DNA of 64,000 nt from an uncultured Anaeromusa sp. Lineage in GTDB: Bacteria > Bacillota > Negativicutes > Anaeromusales > Anaeromusaceae. Of the stretch, positions 42,877-50,867 are shown piece after piece. Below the pieces are notes generated by a model. It ran no database searches. It was not told the origin of the DNA and saw only the letters and a program-made list of their open reading frames with translations. Position numbers and translations under genes: made by a program. Numbering within the stretch: position 1 is the first letter of the stretch; each line of letters opens with the position of its first letter. Location of the stretch: contig NZ_OY781460.1 in the NCBI RefSeq assembly GCF_963676855.1, positions 1,961,520-2,025,519 of the forward strand. Direction: 5' to 3'.

Positions 42877-44291
42877 GACGGTACTTGGTAAATGTGACGC
42901 CAGAAGAGACGCGTCTGGCTCTTTGCGAAGAAGACAGTCTTTTGGAAATCACCGCGGAACGTCAAGGCGCGGGTCCTCTGGTTGGTAATATTTACAAGGG
43001 CCAGGTGCAGAATGTTCTGCCTGGGATGCAGGCGGCCTTTATTGATATTGGGACAGAGAAAAACGCTTTTTTGTATTTAGGTGACTTGCCGGAAGCGTCG
43101 GAGCAAGCAGGCTCCCTGAGCGTTGGGCAAGAGCTGATTATACAGATTGCGAAGGATGCAGTAGGCAGTAAAGGCCCTCGAGCTACGGCGCAGATTACTC
43201 TGCCTGGACGCTATGTGGTGTTGATGCCTGGCGCTGATTATGTTGGCGTTTCTAGACGTATTGAGCAAGAAGAAGAACGAGAACGCTTGAAAGAAGTGGC
43301 TGAATCACTGCGGCCAGAGGGCATGGGCCTCATTGTGCGTACTGTAGCGGCAGGTTCGGGCCGGGATGATCTGGAAAAAGATATAGTCTATCTTTGCAAT
43401 CTTTGGCAAACTTTGCTGGCGCGGCATCAACGCAGCCAGGCGCCGCATCTGCTGTATCGAGATGCTGACTTAGTCATCCGCCTGATCCGAGACCAGTTCA
43501 CTCAGGATGTAGATGAAGTGCTAGTGGATCAAAGCGATGCGTACCAACGCATGCGGGAATTGCTGTTGCGCATTTCTCAGGAACTGGCGGAGCGGGTGAA
43601 ACTTTATACAGCCCAAGAAGACATGTATGTGCGTTTTGGCGTGGAGGAGCAGTTGGCTCTTTTATCCGGCCGAGAAATCCCTTTGGACTGTGGCGGTTTT
43701 ATTGTTATTGATCAGACAGAAGCGCTTACTGCAATTGATGTAAACACAGGGAAATTTATTGGTAAAAGTACGTTGGCTGAGACCGTGTATCACGCCAATT
43801 TGGAAGCGGCAGAAGTGATAGCCAGACAACTGCGTTTACGCGATATCGGCGGAATTATCATTATTGATTTTATCGATATGGAGAGCGAAGAAGCGCGCCA
43901 GGGAGTTCTGGAAACATTGCAGAAGGAATTGCGTCGAGATCGAACCAAAACACATGTAATGGGCTTTACCTCCTTGGGACTGTTGGAAATGACTCGTAAA
44001 AAGTCGCGGCAGAGCATCGGTTCCTTGCTGCATGCTCCTTGTCCTTGCTGCGGCGGACGTGGCCGTATTCGTTCTAGTGAAACCATTTTTTTGGAAGTAG
44101 CTCGCGAGCTTCGACGGAGGCACCGACAGAATTTGCTGCAAGGAAATGTGACACTGCAGTTGTCGGCTTTTTTGGCGGAACAGCCTTTTTTGGGTCCGCG
44201 CCTGAAACAATGGGAAAAAGAGTTTTGTCGTTCGTTCTCTGTGGAGAGAAATACGTCCTTGCAGCCAGAACAATATGTATTGCTAGGCTAA
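42873..44291 (+). CDS. rng: Ribonuclease G
   Basis: A 472-aa RNase E/G-type endoribonuclease for rRNA and mRNA processing. The N-terminal S1 domain is seen in NIYKGQVQNVLPGMQAAFID. The catalytic metal site includes TAIDVNTGKF and IIIDFIDME, and the zinc-link Cys motif is PCPCCGGRGRI. It lacks the long C-terminal scaffold of RNase E. The ATG at 42873 overlaps the previous stop by 4 bp. Confidence 0.95.
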   Translation: MRRYLVNVTPEETRLALCEEDSLLEITAERQGAGPLVGNIYKGQVQNVLPGMQAAFIDIGTEKNAFLYLGDLPEASEQAGSLSVGQELIIQIAKDAVGSKGPRATAQITLPGRYVVLMPGADYVGVSRRIEQEEERERLKEVAESLRPEGMGLIVRTVAAGSGRDDLEKDIVYLCNLWQTLLARHQRSQAPHLLYRDADLVIRLIRDQFTQDVDEVLVDQSDAYQRMRELLLRISQELAERVKLYTAQEDMYVRFGVEEQLALLSGREIPLDCGGFIVIDQTEALTAIDVNTGKFIGKSTLAETVYHANLEAAEVIARQLRLRDIGGIIIIDFIDMESEEARQGVLETLQKELRRDRTKTHVMGFTSLGLLEMTRKKSRQSIGSLLHAPCPCCGGRGRIRSSETIFLEVARELRRRHRQNLLQGNVTLQLSAFLAEQPFLGPRLKQWEKEFCRSFSVERNTSLQPEQYVLLG

Positions 44292-44327
44292 CAAAAAAAG
44301 AAAAATTTACGAAATAGATAAAAAGTA

Positions 44328-44356
44328 TTGACTTGTTTGTGCTTGGCTGTTATAGT
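44328..44356 (+). promoter_or_regulatory. Sigma-A promoter of the aroF operon
   Basis: TTGACT (44328-44333) and TATAGT (44351-44356) are 17 bp apart, 37 bp after the rng stop. Transcription would start near 44363, at the beginning of the T-box leader. Confidence 0.8.
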
Positions 44357-44362
44357 AAGACC

Positions 44363-44650
44363 CAAGGAAAAAACTAACAGGCAATGACCGGGAGAAGTAC
44401 ATCGAATTTCTTTTTCAGAGAGCTGTGGGGTGCTGTGACACAGCAAAGAAGGCGATGGAAATACACTCGTGAGCTGCGGTCCGAACGGAAAATTTCTAAG
44501 TAGGATACGACGGAGCGCCACCGTTATCAGAGGCTAAGGTATCGGCATTGACCAGCCTGTACCTGAATGAGAGGCTTGCTTTGCAAGCAGGGTGGTACCG
44601 CGGATGCATGCATCCGTCCCTGAGAGGGGACGGGTGCTTTTTGTTTTTTA
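44363..44650 (+). promoter_or_regulatory. T-box leader (probably tRNA-Tyr) of aroF-tyrA
   Basis: The conserved T-box AGGGTGGTACCGCG is at 44589-44602. The terminator follows: GCATCCGTCCCT (44610-44621) pairs with AGGGGACGGGTGC (44625-44637), then TTTTTGTTTTTT. Upstream, GGAAATACAC on the 3' side of Stem I offers TAC (44462-44464), a tyrosine codon, as specifier. A tyrosine-responsive leader makes sense for DAHP synthase and prephenate dehydrogenase. The T-box is certain; the specifier is inferred from sequence without a folded model. Confidence 0.9.
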
Positions 44651-44664
44651 AGGAGGTGGTTGCC

Positions 44665-44742
44665 ATGGAAGATGGCTATGCCTATCAGATACAGTGTATT
44701 CAAAAAACAAGGAAAAAAATAAATGCGCCTTGCGGCGCCTAA
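44665..44742 (+). CDS. 25-aa ORF between the T-box terminator and aroF
   Basis: ATG 44665 to TAA 44740-44742, 25 codons, starting MEDGYAYQIQCIQ and ending KINAPCGA. It has one of the best ribosome binding sites in the window, AAGGAGG at 44650-44656 with 8 bases spacing. Two Tyr codons fall at positions 5 and 7. Its last codons overlap a small hairpin, GCGCC-TTGC-GGCGC (44725-44738), just ahead of the aroF ribosome binding site. It may be a leader peptide or a translational coupler for aroF. No homologue is recognised. Confidence 0.6.
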   Translation: MEDGYAYQIQCIQKTRKKINAPCGA

Positions 44743-44756
44743 AAGGAGATACTATC

Positions 44757-45773
44757 ATGATCGTAGTTATGAAAAAGAATGCCCACCAGGAAGACGTACA
44801 ACGTGTAGTCGAATACATTGAGCAAGCGGGCTTGCGGCCGCATCTTTCGGACGGCTCCACCCATACTATCATTGGCGTAATTGGTGCGCGGGAGGCTATT
44901 GACGTTTTGGCTTTAGAAGCGCTTCCAGGTGTTGAAAAAGCCGTGCCTGTCAGCTCTGGACTGAATTTGGTGAGCCGGGATGTCAAGGAAAGCAACACTA
45001 TCGTCACGGTTGGCGACGCGCAGATTGGCGGCACAGAATTGGCCGTCATGGCTGGTCCTTGCGCCGTGGAAAGCAAGGAGCAACTACGGGAAGCGGCGCT
45101 GGCGGTAAAAGCTGGTGGCGCCCAATTCCTGAGGGGCGGCGCCTACAAGCCGCGCACCTCTCCTTACGCTTTTCAAGGGTTGGAGGAGCAAGGCCTGAAG
45201 TTTTTGGCAGAAGTCAGCCAAGAAGTGGGCCTGAAAGTGGTTACCGAAGTGGTGGATGTGGAGTCATTGGATCTGGTAAGCAATTATGCGGACATGCTGC
45301 AAATCGGCGCTCGTAATATGCAGAACTTCAAGCTGTTGCAGGCGGTAGGCAAGAAAGGAAAGCCGGTTTTGTTGAAGCGAGGCTTGTCGGCGACGATTGA
45401 AGAATGGCTGCAGGCGTCTGAGTACATTTTGCGCGAAGGAAATTTTCAATTGGTCCTTTGTGAACGAGGAATTCGGACTTTTGAGCCATTCACACGCAAT
45501 ACGTTGGATCTGAGTGCGGTTGCAGCTGCGAAAATGTTAAGTCATCTGCCAGTTATAGTGGACCCCAGTCATGCTACCGGTAAGTGGAACCTTGTGGCGC
45601 CTATGGCCAGAGCTGCCATTGCCGCTGGTGCTGACGGTCTGATGGTGGAAGTTCACCCGGAACCGGCGCGGGCTCTTTGCGATGGGAATCAGTCGCTTAC
45701 GCCTAAAAATTTCAATCTTTTGATGAACGAGGTTCGCTCCTTTGCCGGCTTGATGGGTAGGAGCCTGTCGTGA
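44757..45773 (+). CDS. aroF: 3-deoxy-7-phosphoheptulonate (DAHP) synthase
   Basis: The first enzyme of the shikimate pathway, condensing PEP and erythrose 4-phosphate. The 338-aa protein has an N-terminal ferredoxin-like/ACT-type regulatory domain of about 70 residues, then the barrel with MAGPCAVESKEQL, RGGAYKPRTSPYAFQG, GARNMQNF and VDPSHATGKW. This is the type Ibeta form with allosteric N-terminus, probably feedback-controlled by tyrosine or phenylalanine. I chose ATG 44757 after AAAAGGAG. Expression is under the upstream T-box. tyrA follows with a 4-bp overlap. Confidence 0.96.
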   Translation: MIVVMKKNAHQEDVQRVVEYIEQAGLRPHLSDGSTHTIIGVIGAREAIDVLALEALPGVEKAVPVSSGLNLVSRDVKESNTIVTVGDAQIGGTELAVMAGPCAVESKEQLREAALAVKAGGAQFLRGGAYKPRTSPYAFQGLEEQGLKFLAEVSQEVGLKVVTEVVDVESLDLVSNYADMLQIGARNMQNFKLLQAVGKKGKPVLLKRGLSATIEEWLQASEYILREGNFQLVLCERGIRTFEPFTRNTLDLSAVAAAKMLSHLPVIVDPSHATGKWNLVAPMARAAIAAGADGLMVEVHPEPARALCDGNQSLTPKNFNLLMNEVRSFAGLMGRSLS

Positions 45774-46630
45774 GACGAGTTGCGATTTTAGGCTTAGGTT
45801 TAATTGGCGGTTCTTTGGGCATGGCGCTGCGGGACAGCGGCGCCGATGTGCTTATACATGGTTTTGATAAAGCAGAGCGGACGAGACAATTGGCTTTGGA
45901 GCGAGGGGCGGCGGACATCTGTTTTGCCACTCCGGCCGAAGCGGTGGCGCAGGCTGATATCGTCATTCTGGCGACTCCGGTACTGCAAATGGCGTCTTTG
46001 ATGGCCGAAATTGCGGAAAAGTTACCTGCAGGATGTGTTGTTTCCGATGTAGGAAGTACTAAATCGGCGGTTTCAGAAGCCTTGGAGGCGTTGTTGCCGG
46101 AGCGTTGTTCTTATATTGGCGGGCATCCTATGGCTGGCGGTGAAAGAAGCGGCATGGAAGCGGCGCAAAAAGGCTTGTTTCAAGGACAGTGGTATTTGCT
46201 GCTGCCTGGGAAAAGAGCTTCAGAGGAGCAAGTGGAAATGTTGCGAACGCTGCTGCTTCCGTTGGGAGCTAAGGTTGCCGTCATGCATCCCCAAGAGCAT
46301 GATCAATGGGCGGCTGTGATTAGCCATATTCCGCATGTGACGGCGGCTGCGCTGGTTCATTTACTAGCCCGAGCAGAACTAGGAGACGCTCGGGTGCAAA
46401 TGGCGGGGGGCGGCTTTCGGGATACTACGCGTATTGCTTCTTCTGATGCAGACATGTGGGCGGATATTTGCATCAGTAATGCCGCGCAGATACACCGGCA
46501 AATAGGGAAACTGCAGGATATTCTCGCAGAATGCGCCCAGGCTGTGGAGGCTGGGGACCGGCAGAAGCTGCATGCTTATTTTTTGCAGGCGCGCACCTCT
46601 CGGGAAAGCTGGCTGATGGACTTACGTTAA
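45770..46630 (+). CDS. tyrA: Prephenate dehydrogenase
   Basis: A 286-aa NAD(P)-dependent enzyme that makes 4-hydroxyphenylpyruvate on the way to tyrosine. The nucleotide-binding motif ILGLGLIGGSLGMAL is at the N-terminus; SDVGSTKSAVSEAL, GGHPMAGGERSGMEAA and the catalytic His region AVISHIPHVTAAAL follow. No ACT domain is present. GTG 45770 overlaps the aroF stop by 4 bp. It is the last gene of the T-box-controlled unit; no aroA follows, and a pilus cassette comes next. Confidence 0.95.
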   Translation: MRRVAILGLGLIGGSLGMALRDSGADVLIHGFDKAERTRQLALERGAADICFATPAEAVAQADIVILATPVLQMASLMAEIAEKLPAGCVVSDVGSTKSAVSEALEALLPERCSYIGGHPMAGGERSGMEAAQKGLFQGQWYLLLPGKRASEEQVEMLRTLLLPLGAKVAVMHPQEHDQWAAVISHIPHVTAAALVHLLARAELGDARVQMAGGGFRDTTRIASSDADMWADICISNAAQIHRQIGKLQDILAECAQAVEAGDRQKLHAYFLQARTSRESWLMDLR

Positions 46631-46665
46631 TTTATCTCGGAAATTTGCGAATTAAAGGCAGGAAC

Positions 46666-46695
46666 TTACTGGTAGGTGACGAAGACCTATATAAT
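46666..46695 (+). promoter_or_regulatory. Probable promoter of the pilus cassette
   Basis: TTACTG (46666-46671) and a perfect TATAAT (46690-46695) are 18 bp apart, about 70 bp before the first prepilin-like gene. No terminator is visible between tyrA and this promoter. Confidence 0.5.
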
Positions 46696-46764
46696 ATGTG
46701 AAAGTTATGTGAATTACAAACTGAAATTAGCAAGGTTGGACAGGAGACTCGGGAGGCGCTTGCT

Positions 46765-47244
46765 ATGCAACGATTTCGCCAGCAAGGAGCTTCACTGCTG
46801 GAATTGTTAGCGGGTTGCTCAGTAATCATGATCTTAGCATCAGCAGGTATGCTTCATTGGCAATTGCCCAGAGGCGCACCTACGGAAATAGGAGCGCAAC
46901 AGTTGGCGGCGGATTTAGCTTTGTTGCGTCAATGGTCGGTCAATACCGCTATGGGAACGGCTGATCGTCCCTATGAGCAGCCCATTTTCCCATCTTTATA
47001 TTTTATCGGTACGCCTATTACCGGCTATCAATTACAACGAAATGGAAGCGTTTGTAAGTCCGTTCAGCTACCAACTGGAGTGATAGTCAATTCGCCTTGC
47101 GGCCGTCAAGTTCAATTTAATCAAGCAGGGCGAATGCCTGTAGGTGTTACACTGACGTTACGGCGCAATCATTGGCCGACGCAGGCAATGAACGTGGTGT
47201 TGGATATGCCAGGGCGGATTGAGGTGCGCAATGGCTCGATGTAA
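46765..47244 (+). CDS. Type IV prepilin-like protein (GspH/FimT-like)
   Basis: A 159-aa protein with a class III signal: a short basic leader (MQRFRQQG) and then ASLLELLAGCSVIMIL, with Glu at +5 after the expected cleavage following Gly. The single N-terminal helix and a small C-terminal beta domain fit a minor pseudopilin. Prepilin peptidase should process it at the membrane. ATG 46765 follows GGGAGG at 46751-46756. It opens a cassette of four pilin-like genes. Confidence 0.85.
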   Translation: MQRFRQQGASLLELLAGCSVIMILASAGMLHWQLPRGAPTEIGAQQLAADLALLRQWSVNTAMGTADRPYEQPIFPSLYFIGTPITGYQLQRNGSVCKSVQLPTGVIVNSPCGRQVQFNQAGRMPVGVTLTLRRNHWPTQAMNVVLDMPGRIEVRNGSM

Positions 47245-47599
47245 AAGACCTCAAGCAGGAATTATCTTAGCGGAGGCACTGATAGCTTTTTTTATCTTGT
47301 TCAGCGTCGGTGGAGCTGCTTTGGCTTTCTTGAAGACAGAATGGCTTGCTGTACAAGAAGCTAAAGAGCGTTCGGTAGTCGCGCTGGCAGGACAGGAAGA
47401 AATGGAGCGCTTGCGCACAGGGGAAGCTCCTGCAGGCCAGGAAGAGCGGCAGCTTTCAGGAAGCTTGGTTGTGCAGTGCCGTCGAACGTTGCAAAGCAGC
47501 GCAGCCAGCCCGGCTTTAAAGGAGGCGGTTGTATGGTTTGGCTGGAAAGGCGTAGATGGCCGCAAGCACGAACTGCAATACAGCACCTTGATTCCTTGA
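47231..47599 (+). CDS. Type IV prepilin-like protein (minor pseudopilin)
   Basis: A 122-aa protein with a prepilin N-terminus: basic MARCKRPQAG followed by IILAEALIAFFILFSVGG, with Glu at +5. It is shorter than typical pilins and contains few aromatic residues, like PilV/GspI-type minor pseudopilins. I chose ATG 47231, which overlaps the previous gene by 14 bp and has GAGGTG before it. Two Cys residues (one in the leader) are not a classical disulfide pair. Confidence 0.82.
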   Translation: MARCKRPQAGIILAEALIAFFILFSVGGAALAFLKTEWLAVQEAKERSVVALAGQEEMERLRTGEAPAGQEERQLSGSLVVQCRRTLQSSAASPALKEAVVWFGWKGVDGRKHELQYSTLIP

Positions 47600-48132
47600 A
47601 AAAAACGTTTGGAGCCGCAAATTCTAGGGGGTTCACTTTGGTGGAGCTTCTGGTTGCCATGTTCTTATGGGGCGTGCTGTTGAGTTGTGTAGTTCCTACT
47701 GCCAAACTAGGCGTAGCGCTGACGCAGGAAAGTTTTACGCAGATTCTTTTGCAGCGAGAAGCTCGCTTTTTAACAGACGCCATTGCTAGGGATGTGATGA
47801 TGGCCAGCTATGTGGAGGTGCCGGATTCAACACATTTAAAGCTTTATATGAAATACCAGGCGGAAAAGCCCTGTACGAATGTAAGTTATTGGTTTGACCA
47901 ATCAATGCTGTTGTTACGGCGGGAACAGAACGGAGGCGGCGCCCAGCCAGTAAGCAGCGGTGCCTGGGCAGTACGAACACTGCCGTTGCGCCACTGTACT
48001 TTTACGCTTATTCATGGTGGCAGTGTAGATAGCGTACGAGTTCAGTTGACAGTACAAGACGGGCAAAGACTATTGCCTTTGGAAACGCAAGTCGCTTCCT
48101 GCAGCAGTTGGGGGCATGGTCATGGCTTGTAA
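47596..48132 (+). CDS. Type IV prepilin-like protein (PilW/GspJ-like)
   Basis: A protein of about 178 aa with the strongest prepilin signal of the cassette: SRG followed by FTLVELLVAMFLWGVLL. The start is uncertain. TTG 47596 gives a normal 12-residue leader (MKKTFGAANSRG) and a 4-bp overlap with the preceding stop. ATG 47533 has a good GGAGG (47521-47525) but would give a 33-residue leader and a 67-bp overlap. I prefer TTG 47596. The mature part has a Cys pair near the middle and C-terminus and fits a minor pseudopilin. Confidence 0.78.
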   Translation: MKKTFGAANSRGFTLVELLVAMFLWGVLLSCVVPTAKLGVALTQESFTQILLQREARFLTDAIARDVMMASYVEVPDSTHLKLYMKYQAEKPCTNVSYWFDQSMLLLRREQNGGGAQPVSSGAWAVRTLPLRHCTFTLIHGGSVDSVRVQLTVQDGQRLLPLETQVASCSSWGHGHGL

Positions 48133-49132
48133 AGACCAAAGAGACAGTGGTACGATCCTTGTTTCGGTTTTATTTCTTTGCTTTTTATTGGTAGCTTTAG
48201 GAGCTGGCATTGGGGCTTACGTACATAGCGAGGTGGCTACCTCGGCCGCCTTGACTCGGGGAATTCAGGCGCAATATCTGGCAGAAGCAGGAATTCAGGA
48301 TGGTATCGTCAAATTAGCTTCTGATAGAGCGTTTACTGGCTCGTATAGCCGCAACCTGGGCAGTGAAGGCATTTATAAAGTAAGCATTTTAGCTCGACAA
48401 CCATGGCGGCGTCTGGTGGTGTCTCAGGCGATTTGCCAAGGAGAAGCAAGAGAGTTGGTCATGGAAATCGACCTCTCCTTGACGTTGCCTCGTTGCTTAT
48501 TGGCGACGGAAGGTGATTTGCTTTTAGGCGCGCAGGACTATCTGCAAGGTGTAATTTCGGCAGGCGGAGCTATACAGGGAACCCAGGGAGTTTTTGTAGA
48601 TGGACCTTGGTTGGGGCAAAAAATTGAAGCCGATGGAAGCGTAATTGTGGGCGGTTGCCATCCTGCGGCGGGCTTGCTGGTGCCGGCTGCTGCGGTAGCC
48701 GGGCATCGAGAGGATCCACTATTGCCGCCGGATCAATTTGTTAACGGCGATTTTTATTATTCCGGGACGCTGGCATTGGTGCAACCGGCGGCCGGTCTGG
48801 GGGCCAGGGGTACGGTTTATGTGGACGGCGATGTCTATGTGCCTGCCTATTACCATGTCCGAGGTCCATGGCTGCTGGCGGCGAGTGGCTCTATTATTGT
48901 CGGCCACGATGCCAACTTGGAACAAGTGTGGTTATGGGCCGGACAGAATTTGACAGTGGGTGCTCGGGTGCAGCTTGTTGGCGGAGCTTGGAGCAAAGGA
49001 TGTCTTCAGATTGGTGAACAGGCGCATTTCTACGGAGCCGCGCCGCCGCTGGTTTCAGAACTTCCTGTTGTTAGTGCAGATGTCTTTTTGATTCGTTCCT
49101 GGAATACTTACGAATTAAAGGAGGGCCTTTGA
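48122..49132 (+). CDS. PilX-like pilus assembly protein with beta-helical C-terminal region
   Basis: A 336-aa protein. The N-terminus (DSGTILVSVLFLCFLLVALG) is a PilX-type hydrophobic helix without the usual Glu-5, followed by TRGIQAQYLAEAGIQDGIVK, which is characteristic of PilX/PilV N-terminal families. The C-terminal 200 residues are repetitive, rich in Gly and Val (LLLGAQDYLQGVISAGGAI, DVYVPAYYHVRGPWLL, ASGSIIVGHDANLEQVWLW). They look like a right-handed beta-helix of the bactofilin or polymer-forming type. ATG 48122 follows GGGGG by 7 bases. Possibly a minor tip component; the role is inferred. Confidence 0.75.
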   Translation: MACKDQRDSGTILVSVLFLCFLLVALGAGIGAYVHSEVATSAALTRGIQAQYLAEAGIQDGIVKLASDRAFTGSYSRNLGSEGIYKVSILARQPWRRLVVSQAICQGEARELVMEIDLSLTLPRCLLATEGDLLLGAQDYLQGVISAGGAIQGTQGVFVDGPWLGQKIEADGSVIVGGCHPAAGLLVPAAAVAGHREDPLLPPDQFVNGDFYYSGTLALVQPAAGLGARGTVYVDGDVYVPAYYHVRGPWLLAASGSIIVGHDANLEQVWLWAGQNLTVGARVQLVGGAWSKGCLQIGEQAHFYGAAPPLVSELPVVSADVFLIRSWNTYELKEGL

Positions 49133-49408
49133 ATGAATGTAAAAAATTGCATGGAAGAACTGGTCTGGAGCCACTTGGATCGTGTCTTGGATTCGTACCC
49201 GGAGAATGTCTGTCGCTGTCCGCGCTGTCGGAACGATTTGGCGGCCTTGGCGCTAAATTTTCTGCCACCACGCTACGTGGCCACAGACCGTGGCGAAATT
49301 TTCACCAAAATCAGGGGCTTGGAAGCGCAATTTACAGTCGATGTAATTAGTGCGATTAGCATGGCGGCGGTTATAGTTAATAAAAATCCTCGTCATATGG
49401 AAGAGTAA
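49133..49408 (+). CDS. comFB: ComFB-family protein
   Basis: A 91-aa protein of the late-competence ComFB family. The Cys cluster CRCPRCRNDLAALALNFLPP near residues 24-43 is the family hallmark and probably binds zinc. ComFB relatives have been linked to competence and to cyclic-di-nucleotide binding in other bacteria; its role here is not shown. ATG 49133 follows the previous stop immediately, with AAGGAGGG about 9 bases upstream. Its place among pilus genes fits a link to type IV pili or DNA uptake. Confidence 0.87.
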   Translation: MNVKNCMEELVWSHLDRVLDSYPENVCRCPRCRNDLAALALNFLPPRYVATDRGEIFTKIRGLEAQFTVDVISAISMAAVIVNKNPRHMEE

Positions 49409-49414
49409 AGAGCC

Positions 49415-50353
49415 TTGTGGGAGCGTATGCGGCAGATTTGGCGGCGTCGAAAATCTGTGGCAGCTGTGGGGATTGATTTTGGCGCTAGCCATCTGAAAGT
49501 GGCGGAACTGCTTCAAAAACCTGGTAAACCTATGATGTTACGGCAAATTACTATTGAAGACGCGGCTTGGGCTGAGAACGCTTCTTCTCAAGAGGCCAGC
49601 GAGCTTTTGCAGGATGCCTTGGGACGCAACGGTATACATGCAGAGCTTGCTGTGGCGGGTATTGGAGAGGAGCATTCTTGTTTTCAAGTGTTTCGGTTGC
49701 CTTTTATGCCTGAAAAAGAACTTTTCGAAGCAGTGCGTTGGGAACTGCAGCCTTTTCTTGCAGATGAGACGAAGCAGTACTATTATGATGCGTCTGTCTT
49801 AGAAAAAAGTTCTTCTGCTGGAGATATGTTGGTATTTGCTGCTGCTGCACGTAGAGAGCGTGTTGACTGGCTTGCTGCTGCTGCTGGCGAGGCGGGGATG
49901 AAGCTGGTGGCAGTGGAACCAGAACTAGTGGCTTTCGCGCGTGCCAATGGGGCGCCAGAGGAGGCGCTTTTGGTTAAGGTCGAAACGAAACATGCGCAGT
50001 TGTGTTTTGTTCATCAGGGGGTCCCCGGTGCCGTCGAAACGCTAGGCAGAGCCGAAAGCGAATCTTCTATATCGGACTTGGCGGCAGTCCTGACGGAAAG
50101 AGTGACGGCTTATCAGGCTTTGCATGCAGAGTATCGGCCACAAAGCATTTGCTTAGGCGGTGACATTTCAGAAGGAGATGCGTTGAGACGATTTTTAGCA
50201 AAGCAGATAGGCTTGCCTGTGCAACAGAATGCCTGTTGGCAGCAAGTAACAGCAGCGCCATTTTTCGACAAGACGTTTTTGGAGGCGGCGGCTCCAACGT
50301 TGTCTCTTAGCATCGGTTTGGCCATGAGGGGGGTCCAAATTGGTTTGCGTTAA
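49415..50353 (+). CDS. pilM: Type IV pilus assembly protein PilM
   Basis: A cytoplasmic actin-like protein of 308-312 aa that binds the N-terminus of PilN and links the pilus motor to the envelope complex. The actin-like phosphate motif VGIDFGASHLKVAEL is near residue 18, and FRLPFMPEKELFEAVRWEL is typical of PilM. The C-terminal third has CLGGDISEGDALRRFLAKQ. The start is uncertain: TTG 49415 (GGAAGAG 9 bases upstream) or ATG 49427 (GGGAG close by). pilN overlaps its end by 14 bp. Confidence 0.88.
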   Translation: MWERMRQIWRRRKSVAAVGIDFGASHLKVAELLQKPGKPMMLRQITIEDAAWAENASSQEASELLQDALGRNGIHAELAVAGIGEEHSCFQVFRLPFMPEKELFEAVRWELQPFLADETKQYYYDASVLEKSSSAGDMLVFAAAARRERVDWLAAAAGEAGMKLVAVEPELVAFARANGAPEEALLVKVETKHAQLCFVHQGVPGAVETLGRAESESSISDLAAVLTERVTAYQALHAEYRPQSICLGGDISEGDALRRFLAKQIGLPVQQNACWQQVTAAPFFDKTFLEAAAPTLSLSIGLAMRGVQIGLR

Positions 50354-50867
50354 TTTTCTGCCATTACCTCAGCGAGGCGGACGAAATTGGCGACAGAAAT
50401 TATTGTGGATTTTAACAGGCCTTTTTTTCATTTTGGCACTAAGTTTAAGCTTTTTTTATTTTTGTCTGTTACAACGGCAAGAAGCAAAGTGGCAGCAGGC
50501 TTGGAACCACTATCAACTTTTGCTGCCATTGGAGACGTCCCGAAGAGAAGAAGCGCAGCTGCAGGCGCAAATTGAAAAGAAGGGACGGCTTGTGCAGCAG
50601 GTGCTGCAGAGGAGTCTTCCTTGGGTTTACGCCTTGGGTGATATTGGGCAGAGGTTGCCGCCACAAGTTTGGTTGCAGGAAATCAGCGCTGAAGCGGGCG
50701 GCCAATTGCGCTTAAAGGGGATGGCGCTTACGCAACGGGATTTAGTGGCTTTTATGAAAAATTTAGAGAACCAGCCGTCGTTTAGCGGCTTAAGCCTAGG
50801 TTTAGTAGAGGCTGATGAGCAGAGGTTGGCGCATTTTGAACTGTCGTTATGCTTAAAAAGACGATGA
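50340..50867 (+). CDS. pilN: Type IV pilus assembly protein PilN
   Basis: A 175-aa bitopic inner-membrane protein. The N-terminus CVNFLPLPQRGGRN is the PilM-binding motif typical of PilN (consensus INLLP). One TM helix follows (about residues 24-44), then a coiled coil and a ferredoxin-like periplasmic domain with VWLQEISAEAGGQLRLKG. The start is TTG 50340 with GAGGGGGG 6-7 bases upstream. It pairs with PilO encoded next. Confidence 0.86.
   Translation: MVCVNFLPLPQRGGRNWRQKLLWILTGLFFILALSLSFFYFCLLQRQEAKWQQAWNHYQLLLPLETSRREEAQLQAQIEKKGRLVQQVLQRSLPWVYALGDIGQRLPPQVWLQEISAEAGGQLRLKGMALTQRDLVAFMKNLENQPSFSGLSLGLVEADEQRLAHFELSLCLKRR

Noticed and set aside
14651..46669. A shared 12-mer GCAGGAACTTAC near 14651 and near 46658 as a dispersed repeat
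   Set aside because: Shared 12-mers are expected many times by chance in 64 kb, and the flanks do not match.
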